Assembly: GCF_000255295.1 (NCBI RefSeq)
Contig: NC_017030.1
Span: forward strand, 2,108,001-2,172,000
Direction of reading: 5' to 3'
DNA from: Corallococcus coralloides DSM 2259
GTDB lineage: Bacteria > Myxococcota > Myxococcia > Myxococcales > Myxococcaceae
DNA: 64,000 bases
Part shown: piece after piece, positions 34,204-46,683 of the stretch
Numbering within the stretch: position 1 is the first letter of the stretch
How the letters are laid out: each line of letters opens with the position of its first letter
Translations under genes and position numbers: made by a program
Notes under the pieces: model-generated
Seen by the model: the letters and a program-made list of their open reading frames with translations, nothing else
Databases searched by the model: none
What the model was told of the DNA's origin: nothing

Positions 34204-35190
34204 CTAGTGACGGTAGAACGCCTCCTGCACCGCGAGGCGCTCCATTCCCCGCGCCAGACAGAGCTGCAAGAGCACGCGGCTCTTCTGCGGGTTGAGCTGG
34301 TCCGCGGCGACGAAGCCCAGGGCGTCGTCGTCCATTTCGATGTTGCGGCCCACGTCGCCACTCACCACCCGCGTGCTGCGCACGATGATGACGCCCGCCT
34401 TCGCCGCTTCCGCGAGCGCGCCCGCGGCTTGCGTGGAGACGTTGCCGTTGCCCATCCCCGCCACGATGATGCCGCGCGCCCCGTTCATGACGCTGGCGCG
34501 CACCAGGTCCGGCGGCATGTGCGCATGGGCATAGAGGATGTCGACCCGGGGCAGGCGCTCGAGCCCGTCCACGGAGAACCCGGACGCGGCGGAGTGCCGG
34601 TGCGTGGGCTGGCGGAAGTAGCGGATGCGCCCGTACCGCGCGGTGCCCAGCAGGCCCGGTCCCGGTGAGATGAAGGTCTGCACGTCCGTGGTGCTCGACT
34701 TCGTCACGTCGCGCGCGCAGTGCAGGTCGTCGTTGAGGACCACGATGGCGCCCCGGCCGTGGGCCTCCGGGTCGGCGGCGACGGCGACCGCGTTGTAGAG
34801 GTTCAGCGGCCCGTCCGGGCTCAGCGACGTGGCGGGCCGCATGGCGCCGGTGAGGACCACCGGCCGCGCGCTTTGAACCACCAGGTGGAGGAAGTAGCCG
34901 GTCTCCTCCACCGTGTCCGTGCCGTGCGTGATGACGACGCCGTCCGCTTCGTCGCCAGCGAAGAGCGCGTTCACCCGGGCCGCCAGCCGCAGCCAGAGGC
35001 CGTCGTCCATGTCCTGGCTGCCCACCTGGGCCACCTGCTCGCCCTTGAGCGTGGCCAGGGCGCGCAGGCCGGGGACGGCGTCGATGAGCGACTCCACGGC
35101 GACCTCGCCCGCGCGGTAGCCCGGCTCCACGCCGGAGCCGGCCCTCCCCGCGATGGTGCCGCCCGTGGCCAGAAGGTGGACCCTCGACAT
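34204..35190 (-). CDS. L-asparaginase (type I/II family)
   Basis: A 328-residue enzyme. The nucleophile motif T-G-G-T-I-A-G starts at residue 9 and the second motif is T-H-G-T-D-T-V-E-E-T, giving both catalytic threonines. It hydrolyses asparagine to aspartate and ammonia. There is no signal peptide, so it probably acts in the cytoplasm. It follows the AbgT transporter gene by 20 bp on the same strand and is likely the last gene of a three-gene operon. Confidence 0.9.
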   Translation of the reverse strand: MSRVHLLATGGTIAGRAGSGVEPGYRAGEVAVESLIDAVPGLRALATLKGEQVAQVGSQDMDDGLWLRLAARVNALFAGDEADGVVITHGTDTVEETGYFLHLVVQSARPVVLTGAMRPATSLSPDGPLNLYNAVAVAADPEAHGRGAIVVLNDDLHCARDVTKSSTTDVQTFISPGPGLLGTARYGRIRYFRQPTHRHSAASGFSVDGLERLPRVDILYAHAHMPPDLVRASVMNGARGIIVAGMGNGNVSTQAAGALAEAAKAGVIIVRSTRVVSGDVGRNIEMDDDALGFVAADQLNPQKSRVLLQLCLARGMERLAVQEAFYRH

Positions 35191-35210
35191 GGTTGTGTCT
35201 CCCGAGCCGT

Positions 35211-36800
35211 CTACCCGAGCCCCCAGGGCAGCCCCAGCACCTGCCACGCTACCAGCATGGCGATCCACACGGCGAAGACCACGATGACGTACGGCAGCAT
35301 CAATGCCACCACGGTCCCCACGCCCGCGTCCTTCTGGTACTTCTGGGCGAAGGTGACGATGAGCGCGAAGTAGGCGTTCAGCGGTGAGATGGCATTGAAC
35401 GGACCGTCGCCCACGCGGTACGCGGCGAGCACGGCCTCCGGTTCCACGTTCAGCCGCATCAGGAGCGGCACGAACACCGGCGCGAAGATGGCCCACTTCG
35501 GAATGGCGCCCGTCATGATGAGGTCCAGGACGGCGACCACCAGCACGAAGCCGACGAGCAGCGGCAGCGCGCCCAGGCCCGCGTGCTCCAGGGCATCCCC
35601 CACCTTCACGGCCGCGATGGTCGCCATGTTCGTGTAGGTGAACAGGGCGATGAACTGGCTGATGATGAACAAGAGGAAGATGAGGCCGCCCAGCCCGGCG
35701 ACCGCCTTCTCCATGGCCTTGATGACGTCCACGCTGTTCTTCATCGTCCCCGCGCCAACGCCGTAGGCCGCCCCCGTCACCAGGAACAGCAAGGTGATGG
35801 CGACGATGAGGCCGTTCATGAACGGCGAGTCCCCGATGAGCGCGCCCGTCTCCGGATTGCGCAGCGGAGCCCCCGGGGGCAGCGCCAGCAGGCCGAAGAA
35901 CACCAGCACGCCCACGAGCCCCCAGAACGCGAACTTCAGCCCCCGCGACTCCTCCGGGGACAGCTTCGCGCCCGCCGTGGCCGGCTTCTCTCCTTTGTAC
36001 TCACCCAGCCGGGGTTCGATGAGCTTGTCGCTGATGAGCGACACGATGAGGGTCAGCATCACCACCGACGCGACGGAGAACCAGAAGTTCGCCGTCAGGT
36101 CGATGGAGCGGTCCGGCGCCATGATGTGGATGGCGTCGTTGGTGATCTCCGTCAGGATGCCGTCCAGCGGTTTGATCAGGATGTTGACGGTGAAGACCGC
36201 GGCGACACCGGCGAAGGACGCCGCCAGGCCCGCGAGCGGATGCCTGCCCACGGTGAGGTAGGCGGCCGCCGCCAGGGGAATCAGCACCAGGTAGCCGGCA
36301 TCCGCGGCGATGCTGGACAGGATGCCCACGAACACCAGGATGTACGTGAGGAGCCGGGCCGGAGCGACCGCCACCAGCTTGCGGATGAGCGCGCCCACCA
36401 GGCCCGCCGCGTCCGCGACGCCCACACCCAGCATGGCGACGATGATGACGCCCACCGCGTTGAAGTCCATGAAGTGCTGCACGACGCCCGCGAACATGAA
36501 GCGCAGGCCCTCGCCTGTCAGCAGGCTCTTCGCGGCGGTGGTTGTCTCCTCCAGTTGGTGCGTGTCCGGGTTGATGGTCTCGTAGGTGACGCTGGCACCC
36601 AGCCTGTAGAAGATGTGGGAGAGCACCATCACGATGGCGATCAGCGCGACGAAGATGACCGCAGGGTGGGGGACCTTGTTGCCCACCCGCTCGATGGCGT
36701 CGAGCACCCGCTCCATGCCCTTCTTCTTCGGCGGCGTGCGCTGTTTGTTCTTTGTCTCGCCTGGGACCTGGATGTCGTCGAAATGAGCCGCTTTGGCCAT
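35211..36800 (-). CDS. AbgT-family transporter
   Basis: A 529-residue inner-membrane protein with about nine to ten helices, including M-L-G-V-G-V-A-D-A-A-G-L and I-T-N-D-A-I typical of AbgT carriers. Members import p-aminobenzoyl-glutamate or export sulfonamides (MtrF/YdaH). AGGAG lies before the ATG at 36800, which is preferred over one 21 bp upstream. It sits 25 bp after the DUF481 gene and 20 bp before the asparaginase gene, so co-transcription is likely. The pairing with an asparaginase suggests handling of an amide or peptide substrate, but this is a guess. Confidence 0.88.
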   Translation of the reverse strand: MAKAAHFDDIQVPGETKNKQRTPPKKKGMERVLDAIERVGNKVPHPAVIFVALIAIVMVLSHIFYRLGASVTYETINPDTHQLEETTTAAKSLLTGEGLRFMFAGVVQHFMDFNAVGVIIVAMLGVGVADAAGLVGALIRKLVAVAPARLLTYILVFVGILSSIAADAGYLVLIPLAAAAYLTVGRHPLAGLAASFAGVAAVFTVNILIKPLDGILTEITNDAIHIMAPDRSIDLTANFWFSVASVVMLTLIVSLISDKLIEPRLGEYKGEKPATAGAKLSPEESRGLKFAFWGLVGVLVFFGLLALPPGAPLRNPETGALIGDSPFMNGLIVAITLLFLVTGAAYGVGAGTMKNSVDVIKAMEKAVAGLGGLIFLLFIISQFIALFTYTNMATIAAVKVGDALEHAGLGALPLLVGFVLVVAVLDLIMTGAIPKWAIFAPVFVPLLMRLNVEPEAVLAAYRVGDGPFNAISPLNAYFALIVTFAQKYQKDAGVGTVVALMLPYVIVVFAVWIAMLVAWQVLGLPWGLG

Positions 36801-36825
36801 GGGAGTGCTGCTCCTTTCCAATCCC

Positions 36826-37653
36826 TCAGATCTCCAGCTCGCCCCCCACCGAGAGCGAGGTATCCGTCTTGACCTTGCCCGCCGCGGGTGCGCTGTCGTG
36901 TTGCAGTTCGAAGTACGTGGTGAGCGCGAAGCGGTCCGTCAGGTGCACGGACAGCTTCGTGGTGGAGTCCAGGAGGACGCGCGTGTTGTCGAAGATGCCC
37001 GGAAGGACGATGGCGTCCTCGCGCAGGTGCACCCGCTCGTTGATGTCGTAGCGGAACGCCAGGCCCACCGCGGGCGACCACAGGGTCACGTTCGGCAGGT
37101 CCTCTCGCGTGGGGGTGTACTGGAACCGGCGGTCCTTGGCGTAGCTCGCGCCCAGGTACGTGCGCAGGAAGAGCTCCTTCTCCGTCTTCTTCTTCTTCCG
37201 CTCCAGGAACGTGAGGCCGACTCCCAGCTCCACCTCGGTGCGCAGCTCCAGGCTGGCGGGGTGGTCCGTCTCCAGGCCCAGGAAGCTGTAGGCGCTGAGC
37301 AGGCGCGTGAAGCGGTAGTCGCCGCGCGCCCAGCCGCCGAGCGTCAGGGCCGTGACCTCCCGCTCCTCCTCGTCCTCCGAGGCCGCGTTGCCGTAGGCGC
37401 CATCCGCCTCCAGGGTGAGCGCCCACACCGGGGACTCGTACTCCGCCATGGCATCGCCCGTGATGGTGAAGGCGCGGGCGTTGCCGGTGAACATGGAGGC
37501 GCCGAGCCCCGCCGAGCCCGTCCAGGGCCCTTCGTCCTCGTCCTCATCCTCGGTGGCTGACGCGACGGACGCCGGTGAGGAGGCATCCGCCGCTTCCGAA
37601 GGAGGCGTGGGTGTCTGGGCCATGGCCGCGAAGAGGATGAAGAGTGGACTCAT
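36826..37653 (-). CDS. DUF481 outer-membrane protein
   Basis: A 275-residue protein with a short signal sequence, an acidic linker (D-E-D-E-D-E near residue 37) and then beta-strands that alternate as in the DUF481 family (G-A-S-M-F-T-G-N-A-R, L-E-A-D-G-A-Y-G). It probably forms an outer-membrane barrel. The ATG at 37653 gives a signal peptide. It is the first gene of the DUF481-AbgT-asparaginase operon. Confidence 0.75.
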   Translation of the reverse strand: MSPLFILFAAMAQTPTPPSEAADASSPASVASATEDEDEDEGPWTGSAGLGASMFTGNARAFTITGDAMAEYESPVWALTLEADGAYGNAASEDEEEREVTALTLGGWARGDYRFTRLLSAYSFLGLETDHPASLELRTEVELGVGLTFLERKKKKTEKELFLRTYLGASYAKDRRFQYTPTREDLPNVTLWSPAVGLAFRYDINERVHLREDAIVLPGIFDNTRVLLDSTTKLSVHLTDRFALTTYFELQHDSAPAAGKVKTDTSLSVGGELEI

Positions 37654-37795
37654 ACGTGCCCTGGGGAAGGAGGAGCCTGCCTGTCCCGGTGCTGAGGGAG
37701 GGGCGACCTCGGTGGTGCTCGAAGGCCTTCTCGCGTTCCACGCAACCTTCGACACGCACCGCGCGTACGGCAATCACAGGCGGGCATGCCGGGGG

Positions 37796-37813
37796 AAGGC
37801 ACCCTCGTGCCTT
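37796..37813 (-). terminator. hairpin downstream of the CE2-like esterase gene
   Basis: AAGGCAC (37796-37802) and GTGCCTT (37807-37813) form a perfect 7-bp stem with a 4-nt loop in the 204-bp gap that follows the esterase gene (minus strand). The gap should also hold the promoter of the DUF481 operon. Confidence 0.45.
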
Positions 37814-37857
37814 TGCCCATCAGAACGTGATGAGGGATTTGTTTCGCGGGCCCCGGC

Positions 37858-39045
37858 TCAGGGGCGCACGACGTCCTGGATGAACCGGCTCAGCGACTCC
37901 GCCATCTTCTGGTGCGTGGCGGCGGAGGGATGCCAGTCCTCGCCGACGCCGTCAGCGAAGGGGTTCTGCATGGCCATCATGTGGCGGTAGACCCGGGCAT
38001 CGCCCAGGCGCTGGCGCTCCGCCACGAGCTGGGAAATCCAATCGCCGACGTGCACGGACGTCACCACGCCCTGCTGTTCCTTCCGCTTGAAGCCATCCGT
38101 CATGCTGCCCAGCGTGCAGACGATATGCGCGCGGGGATGCAGCGCGCGGAGCCGCTCGAGGAAGGTCCGGTAGGCGGCCTTGAAGGCCGCTTCGTCCGGA
38201 AGGAACGCGGCGGTGCCCGCGCCCGCGAACGTGTCATTGGTGCCGGCGTTGAGGACAATCACATCCGGCGAATCGTGGGAGAAGTCCCAGGCGGCGGGGT
38301 GGTCCGGAACGGCGCGCTCGTAGATGGCGGGAATCAACGCGGACGTGGACAGGTCCAGGTTGCGGTACACGCCGTGGCCCGAATAGCAGACGAACACGGC
38401 CTCCGCGCCCAGCCGCTGGGCCGTGAGCCAGCCATGGCCGCGTCTGGGATTCTGGTGCTTCGACGTGAAGGTGGGCACCTTCGAGGAGGACGTCTCCGGG
38501 ATGAAGGTGACGTCGGTGCCATAGCCGCAGGTGATGGAGTCGCCGATGAACTCCAGCTTGAGCCCCGTGTGCCGCGGGGGCGGCTCCCGGAGCTCGCCAT
38601 GGACCTCCAGCGCCAGGAGCGTGCTGGCGCCCACCAGGGACTCGGTGCGCTTGAAGAGCTCCACCGTGTGCAGGCCCACGGGAAGGTCGCTGGCGAGCAG
38701 GTAGCTGCCCTGGCCGGGCCGCACCGCGAGCAGCCTGGGCGCGGCCCCGTCCACCACCACGTCGAAGTGGTTGGTCCCCACGTCGCCGCCCAGGCCCGCG
38801 TCATCGAGCCGCATCCGCACGGCGTCTCCCCAGAAGCGCGCGCGCACCGTCACGCCCGGATGGGAGAAGACGACGCCTGTCCCGGAGCGATACGTCCGGC
38901 CCACGTACCGCACCCGCGCGTCGGTGGCGGGGATGCTCACCCAGGGCATGGAAGGGCCTTCCGGTGTGGGGGAGGGACGCCTGCACGCGGCCAGTGACAG
39001 GCCCAGGCCAAGGCAGACGCCAGCGATGAGGGAGCGCTCGGTCAC
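37858..39045 (-). CDS. SGNH-hydrolase lipoprotein, CE2-type carbohydrate esterase
   Basis: A 395-residue protein with a lipobox (S-L-A-A-C). Residues about 40-160 form a beta-sandwich domain, followed by an SGNH hydrolase core: I-G-D-S-I-T-C-G-Y-G holds the Ser, N-A-G-T-N-D-T the oxyanion Asn, and D-W-H-P-S the Asp/His. This two-domain order is that of CE2 acetyl-xylan/glucomannan esterases. It would deacetylate plant or microbial polysaccharide outside the cell. The start is a GTG at 39045. It diverges from the RCC1 lipoprotein gene. Confidence 0.85.
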   Translation of the reverse strand: MTERSLIAGVCLGLGLSLAACRRPSPTPEGPSMPWVSIPATDARVRYVGRTYRSGTGVVFSHPGVTVRARFWGDAVRMRLDDAGLGGDVGTNHFDVVVDGAAPRLLAVRPGQGSYLLASDLPVGLHTVELFKRTESLVGASTLLALEVHGELREPPPRHTGLKLEFIGDSITCGYGTDVTFIPETSSSKVPTFTSKHQNPRRGHGWLTAQRLGAEAVFVCYSGHGVYRNLDLSTSALIPAIYERAVPDHPAAWDFSHDSPDVIVLNAGTNDTFAGAGTAAFLPDEAAFKAAYRTFLERLRALHPRAHIVCTLGSMTDGFKRKEQQGVVTSVHVGDWISQLVAERQRLGDARVYRHMMAMQNPFADGVGEDWHPSAATHQKMAESLSRFIQDVVRP

Positions 39046-39151
39046 GCAGCGCCCAGCCTACACACAAGAGGGACGCGGGCCACCAGATGCCAGCCGTGAA
39101 CAGCCCATGCTAGATGAACCGCCTTTGCTGTCATCTCCACGCGGATTCACC

Positions 39152-41635
39152 ATGAACTCATTGATTGGCTTTCGCTTCCACCTGGCACTGCTGGCGGTGC
39201 TGACGCTCCTGGGCACCGGCTGTGATTCCGACCCGGAGCCGCCGCGGCCCCAGCCGAACTCCCCCACGCTCGTCGAGAGCACGCAGTCCGCCGTCAACCT
39301 GATGGCCAACGAGACGGTGACGTTCCACGTCGCCGCGAAGGACGGCGCGCAGCGGACCCTGGGCTTCAGCTGGGAGGCCAGCGCGGGTGTCCTGGAGCAG
39401 CAGCAGAGCACCGCGACGACCAGCGACGTGCGCTGGAAGGGCCCGGAATGCCTGCCCGCTGGAACGCGCGTCAAGGTGACGGTGACCATCACCAACGGCG
39501 TGGCGCCCGCCATCACGCATCGCTTCGGGCTCTCCGTCGTCGCGTGTCCCGGGGCACCGGCCGTCGCCGCAGGCCGCTACCACTCGCTGATGGTCCGCCC
39601 TGACGGCACGGTCCTGGAGTGGGGCCTCTCCTATCTCCGCTTCGACGGCGGCGTCCGCCCGGTGCCCGGACTGACCGACGTCCGGGCGGTGTCGGCGGGG
39701 AACGAGCACGCCCTGGCCTTGCGCACGGACGGCACCGTCTGGGCATGGGGGAGCAACTTCGCTGGACAGCTTGGGGACGGAACGAAGACGTCCCGCTCCA
39801 CGCCGGTGCAGGTGGTGGGGCTGACGGAGGTCATCGCCGTCTCCGCGGCGGGCTACTCCTCGTTGGCCCTGCGCAAGGACGGCACCGTCTGGGCGTGGGG
39901 GGACAACGAATCCGGCCAGCTTGGCGACGGGACGATGGAGGGACGTCTCACGCCCGTGCAGGTGCTGGACCTGGTCCGGGTCACCGGCCTTGCCGCGGGC
40001 CGGGGGCACTCGCTGGCCGTGCTCGCGGATGGGACGGTCCGGGCGTGGGGAGCCAACATCTACGGTCAGCTTGGCGATGGAGGATTCAGCTTGGAGGGGA
40101 ACCCCCGCCCGGTCGCGGTGTCCAAGCTGACGGACGTGGTCTCCGTCGCCGCGAGCACCTCGCTCTCGTTCGCGGTGCACTCGGACGGCACCGTGTCGTC
40201 GTGGGGCTCCAACGTGGATGGGGCCCTGGGCGTGGAGCAACGGTCCAACAGCAGGGTTCCGAGCAAGGTGTTCGGATTGACCGACGTGGCCACCGTCTCC
40301 GTGGGCGGCTACTACGCGGTGGCCCTGATGGGGGATGGCACCGTCCGGAGCTGGGGAAACAACGACTCCGGCCAGCTCGGGGATGGCACGTACATCCGCC
40401 ATACTCCAACGCCGGTGCCGGGACTGACGGGCGTCACGGCCGTGTCGGCGGGGGAAGACCATGTCGTGGCCGTGCTCTCCGACGGGAGCCCGCGGGTCTG
40501 GGGCGACAACCAGTTCATGCAGCTGGGGCGCCCCCCTGAGTCCGTGAACCGCGGCGGACCCGTGCAGGTGCCGGGGCTGACGGAGGCGAGCCTCGTGGCC
40601 GCGGGTAAAACCCATTCCCTGGCCCTGCTCGCGGATGGCACGGTCTGGGCCTGGGGCGACAACAGCTTCAGCGCCCTGGGCCTTGGCGACGAGCCCGGCG
40701 CCAGCCCGACGCCCGTCCAGGTGCCGAAGCTCGCCGGAGTCAGGAGCCTCGCCGCGGGGGAGAACTCCTCGCTGGCGGTGCTCGCCAATGGCACCGTCAT
40801 GGCGTGGGGCTACGGCCTCTTCGGGCAGCTGGGGTCGGAGTCCGCGTCCATCTTCCAGATCCCTGAACCCATCTTTGGGCTGAGCGGCATCACGGCCGTG
40901 GCCATGGGCCATTGGTATTCGCTGGCCCTGCGCGAGGACGGCACCGTCTGGTCCTGGGGGTACAACGCCAGTGGCCAGCTTGGCGATGGGACCACCGACG
41001 AACGTCCCAGGCCGGGGCAGGTGGCGGGGCTGACGCAGGTCACCGCCATCGCCGCGGGGGCAAGCCATGCGCTGGCCCTGCGTGCGGATGGCACCGTCTG
41101 GGCGTGGGGTAGCAACGCCTTGGGGACCCTGGGGGATGGAACGCAGACGTCCCGCTCCACGCCGGTGCAGGTGCAGGGCCTGACGGGCGTCATCGCCGTG
41201 GCGGCGGGGGAATACCACTCCCTGGCCCTGCGCGAGGACGGCACCGTCTGGTCCTGGGGGAACAACAACGAGGGCCAGCTCGGCGACGTGACGGCGAGCA
41301 GCCGCCAGTCCCCCGGGCAGGTGCCCGGCCTGGCGGGAGTCCAGCGCATCGCCGCGGGCGAAAAGCATGCGCTGGCCGCGGTCGAAGGAGGCCCCCTCGT
41401 CGCCTTTGGGAAGAACACCTCCGGCCAGCTGGGGCTGGGCGAGCGAAAAGAGAACCAGTCGCGCGGAGAGATCGCCTCGCTTCGTAATCCCCGCGGCATC
41501 GCGGCGGGCATTGCCCACACCCTGGCCGTGGCGGCGGACGGGACCGTCTGGGCCTGGGGCGCCAATGCCACGGGTCAGCTCGGCAATGGCGAGGCGGCGA
41601 ACAGCCCCCAACCCATCACCGTGAAGCTGCCGTAG
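39152..41635 (+). CDS. RCC1-repeat lipoprotein A (two seven-blade propellers predicted)
   Basis: An 827-residue lipoprotein (lipobox L-L-G-T-G-C). A beta-sandwich domain spans about residues 40-130. It is followed by 14 RCC1-type repeats of about 50 residues, each with H-S-L-A-L-R-x-D-G-T-V-W-A-W-G and G-Q-L-G-D-G-T. Fourteen is twice seven, so two seven-bladed propellers are likely. RCC1/BLIP-II-type propellers bind proteins; the partner is unknown. The DNA of the repeats is also repetitive and may recombine. A related 14-repeat protein is encoded at 55811-58057. An ATG at 39107 is possible but would spoil the signal peptide. Confidence 0.88.
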   Translation: MNSLIGFRFHLALLAVLTLLGTGCDSDPEPPRPQPNSPTLVESTQSAVNLMANETVTFHVAAKDGAQRTLGFSWEASAGVLEQQQSTATTSDVRWKGPECLPAGTRVKVTVTITNGVAPAITHRFGLSVVACPGAPAVAAGRYHSLMVRPDGTVLEWGLSYLRFDGGVRPVPGLTDVRAVSAGNEHALALRTDGTVWAWGSNFAGQLGDGTKTSRSTPVQVVGLTEVIAVSAAGYSSLALRKDGTVWAWGDNESGQLGDGTMEGRLTPVQVLDLVRVTGLAAGRGHSLAVLADGTVRAWGANIYGQLGDGGFSLEGNPRPVAVSKLTDVVSVAASTSLSFAVHSDGTVSSWGSNVDGALGVEQRSNSRVPSKVFGLTDVATVSVGGYYAVALMGDGTVRSWGNNDSGQLGDGTYIRHTPTPVPGLTGVTAVSAGEDHVVAVLSDGSPRVWGDNQFMQLGRPPESVNRGGPVQVPGLTEASLVAAGKTHSLALLADGTVWAWGDNSFSALGLGDEPGASPTPVQVPKLAGVRSLAAGENSSLAVLANGTVMAWGYGLFGQLGSESASIFQIPEPIFGLSGITAVAMGHWYSLALREDGTVWSWGYNASGQLGDGTTDERPRPGQVAGLTQVTAIAAGASHALALRADGTVWAWGSNALGTLGDGTQTSRSTPVQVQGLTGVIAVAAGEYHSLALREDGTVWSWGNNNEGQLGDVTASSRQSPGQVPGLAGVQRIAAGEKHALAAVEGGPLVAFGKNTSGQLGLGERKENQSRGEIASLRNPRGIAAGIAHTLAVAADGTVWAWGANATGQLGNGEAANSPQPITVKLP

Positions 41636-41639
41636 GGGC

Positions 41640-41668
41640 TTGCGCTGACTGGATGACCGGATTATAAA
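41640..41668 (+). promoter_or_regulatory. tetR promoter, predicted leaderless
   Basis: TTGCGC (41640-41645), a 17-bp spacer and TATAAA (41663-41668) form a good sigma-70-like promoter. Transcription would begin at about 41675, so the mRNA would start at or next to the ATG at 41676 with no leader. Confidence 0.6.
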
Positions 41669-41676
41669 TCCGGTCA
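41654..41676. promoter_or_regulatory. TetR operator O1
   Basis: Perfect inverted repeat TGACCGGATT-N3-AATCCGGTCA, 23 bp. It covers the -10 element and the first base of the tetR start codon, so bound repressor would block its own transcription. A related 23-bp site stands before the efflux operon at 42322. Confidence 0.8.
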
Positions 41677-42260
41677 TGAGTTCCGACCCACGCACCGCCA
41701 TCATGGGCGCCGCTGGCGAAGTCTTCGCCCGCTTTGGCTTCAAGAAGGCCTCGGTGGAGGACATCGCCCGGCGCGCGGGCGTGGGCAAGGGCAGCATCTA
41801 CCTGCACTTCGAGAGCAAGGAGGCGCTCTTCGAAGCCTGCGTGGAGCGGGCGCACGATGAGAGCCTGGCCGAGCTCAATGCGCGGGTGAGGCGGGCGAAG
41901 ACGCCCGAGGCCCAGGTCCGGGCCTACATCCAATGCAAGCAGGAGCAACACACCCGCGAACCCGCGGGTCATCGCCTCGAGCTGAGCACCATCTTCGAGC
42001 TGGGGCTCCAGGCGGCGCACCTCCTGCCCAAGATGCTGGAGAACGACGCGGCGGTCCTGGCGCGCATCCTGGAGGAAGGCGTGGAGCAGGGGGTCTTCAC
42101 CGTGGCCGAGCCCCGATCCGTGGCCCGGGGCTTCGTGTCGCTGCTCTCCCAGCTCACCATCAAGTTCATGCCGGACGGAACCGGGGCCGCGCTGATGGAG
42201 TCCGTGGACCGCTGCTTCGACATCTTCATCCGGGGCCTGCTGAAGCAGCCTCCCCACTGA
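41676..42260 (+). CDS. TetR-family repressor of the RND efflux operon
   Basis: A 194-residue regulator. The N-terminal helix-turn-helix reads A-S-V-E-D-I-A-R-R-A-G-V-G-K-G-S-I-Y-L-H-F, matching the TetR signature. The rest should bind a ligand and dimerise. It sits directly before the RND operon in the same direction, separated by a strong terminator and a second operator. Self-repression and repression of the pump are inferred from two matching 23-bp sites (41654 and 42322). Confidence 0.92.
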   Translation: MSSDPRTAIMGAAGEVFARFGFKKASVEDIARRAGVGKGSIYLHFESKEALFEACVERAHDESLAELNARVRRAKTPEAQVRAYIQCKQEQHTREPAGHRLELSTIFELGLQAAHLLPKMLENDAAVLARILEEGVEQGVFTVAEPRSVARGFVSLLSQLTIKFMPDGTGAALMESVDRCFDIFIRGLLKQPPH

Positions 42261-42274
42261 CCCTCCTTGACCTG

Positions 42275-42311
42275 GCCCCACTTCGCGCCCGGGCGCGGTG
42301 GGGCTTTCGTT
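42275..42311 (+). terminator. rho-independent terminator after tetR
   Basis: GCCCCAC (42275-42281) pairs with GTGGGGC (42298-42304), with an inner GCGCCC/GGGCGC pair at 42285-42296. It is followed by TTTCGTTT, a T-rich tract that is rare in this window. It separates tetR from the pump operon. Confidence 0.8.
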
Positions 42312-42321
42312 TGGCCGGGAC

Positions 42322-42344
42322 TGACCAGAAAACCGATTCGGTCA
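42322..42344. promoter_or_regulatory. TetR operator O2 before the RND operon
   Basis: A 23-bp site of the form TGACC-N-GA...AT-N-CGGTCA, the same length and same end bases as O1 (14 of 23 positions identical, including all of TGACC and CGGTCA). It is 43 bp before the adaptor start codon. Seen directly; control by the adjacent TetR is inference. Confidence 0.68.
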
Positions 42345-42387
42345 TTTGGTGCCGGACTCGCCGGCCTACAGCACGAGGAACGAAGCG

Positions 42388-43506
42388 ATGAAGACCTTCA
42401 TGAAGGCGGCAGTGGTGGCGGTGGCGGTGGTGGCGACGGGGTGCGGTGGCAACGACAAGGCCGTCGTCCCGCAGGCCTCCGCCGCGCAGCAGGTCGTGCA
42501 GAAGCCGGTGGGCGTGCGCGCCGTCACGCCCGCCACGCAGCTGGAGGCGAGCGTCCTCAAGGCCACCGGCAGCGTGCGCTCCAAGCAGTCCGCGACGTTG
42601 AGCGCGCAGGCGTCCGGCACGCTCACGCGCGTCAGCGTGGACGTGGGCGACACGGTGAAGCGCGGCCAGGTGCTGGCGCAGCTGGACACCTCCAACGCGC
42701 GCATCGCCGTCAACCAGGCGCGCGCCTCCAAGTCGGCGGCGGACGCGGCGCTGGATGGCGCGACGGCGGAGGTGGAGCGGGCCCGCGTGCTGGCGCAATC
42801 GGGCAGCCTCCCGCGCGCCTCGCTCGACAAGGCGGAGGTGGGCTTCCGCCAGGCGCAGGCCCAGGCGCAGCAGGCCGCCGCGGCTTTGGACAGCGCGCAG
42901 GAATCCGTGCGCGACGCCGCGCTCACGGCGCCGTTCGATGGCGTCATCACCAGCCGGAGCCGCAACCAGGGCGACTACGTGTCGCCGGGCACGGCCATCT
43001 TCGGCCTGGTCAACACGCAGGCGCTGGAGGTGCGCGCCCCGGTGCCCGAATCACTCGTGGACCGGGTGTCGGTGGGCGCCGTCGTGAAGGGCACGCTCAA
43101 TCCCTCCGGCGCGCCCTTCGAGGCGAAGGTGAAGAGCCTGGGCGCCACCATCGATGAGCAGACGCGCACCGTGGAGGTGCTCGCGGAGGTGCTGCCCGCG
43201 AAGGACGCCGGGGCGCGGCTGCGCGCGGGTGCCCTGGTGGAGCTGGACTTCTCCAGCGCGGCGGCCTCCGACATCCCGCCGGAGCAGGCGGGCCTCTTCC
43301 TGCCCACGCAGGCCGTCAACGCTCGGGGCCAGCAGGGCTTCGTCTGGGTGGTGCAGGACGGCAAGGCGCAGCGCCGCGACGTCAAGGTGGAGCGCGTGCT
43401 GCCCGGCTTCGTGCGCGTGGTGCAGGGGCTGGGCCCCGCCGAGCGCGTCGTGGCCGACGCCAGCCTGCCGCTCCAGGACGGCACCGCGCTCCAGGTCGTC
43501 CAGTAG
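42388..43506 (+). CDS. RND efflux periplasmic adaptor lipoprotein (MFP)
   Basis: A 372-residue membrane fusion protein. The signal peptide ends in V-A-T-G-C, a lipobox. Next come a lipoyl half-motif (G-T-L-T-R-V-S-V-D-V-G-D-T-V-K-R-G-Q-V-L), a helical hairpin of about 80 residues and a beta-barrel with L-T-A-P-F-D-G-V-I. It would bridge the pump encoded at 43552 and TolC encoded at 46684. A GAGGAA site precedes the ATG at 42388. Confidence 0.92.
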   Translation: MKTFMKAAVVAVAVVATGCGGNDKAVVPQASAAQQVVQKPVGVRAVTPATQLEASVLKATGSVRSKQSATLSAQASGTLTRVSVDVGDTVKRGQVLAQLDTSNARIAVNQARASKSAADAALDGATAEVERARVLAQSGSLPRASLDKAEVGFRQAQAQAQQAAAALDSAQESVRDAALTAPFDGVITSRSRNQGDYVSPGTAIFGLVNTQALEVRAPVPESLVDRVSVGAVVKGTLNPSGAPFEAKVKSLGATIDEQTRTVEVLAEVLPAKDAGARLRAGALVELDFSSAAASDIPPEQAGLFLPTQAVNARGQQGFVWVVQDGKAQRRDVKVERVLPGFVRVVQGLGPAERVVADASLPLQDGTALQVVQ

Positions 43507-43551
43507 CCCGGCGCCTTCCTTTCCATCCCTTTCTTCCGTCACGCCATCCCC

Positions 43552-46644
<3,093 letters not shown>

Positions 46645-46683
46645 GCGCGGCCATCCCCAAACCCTTTCAGCTCGACCCTCAAC

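Noticed and set aside
39158-41797. 879-codon antisense frame over the RCC1 gene A (and 788 codons over RCC1 gene B)
   Set aside because: Repeated sense codons give repeated antisense peptides; no domain or start signals.
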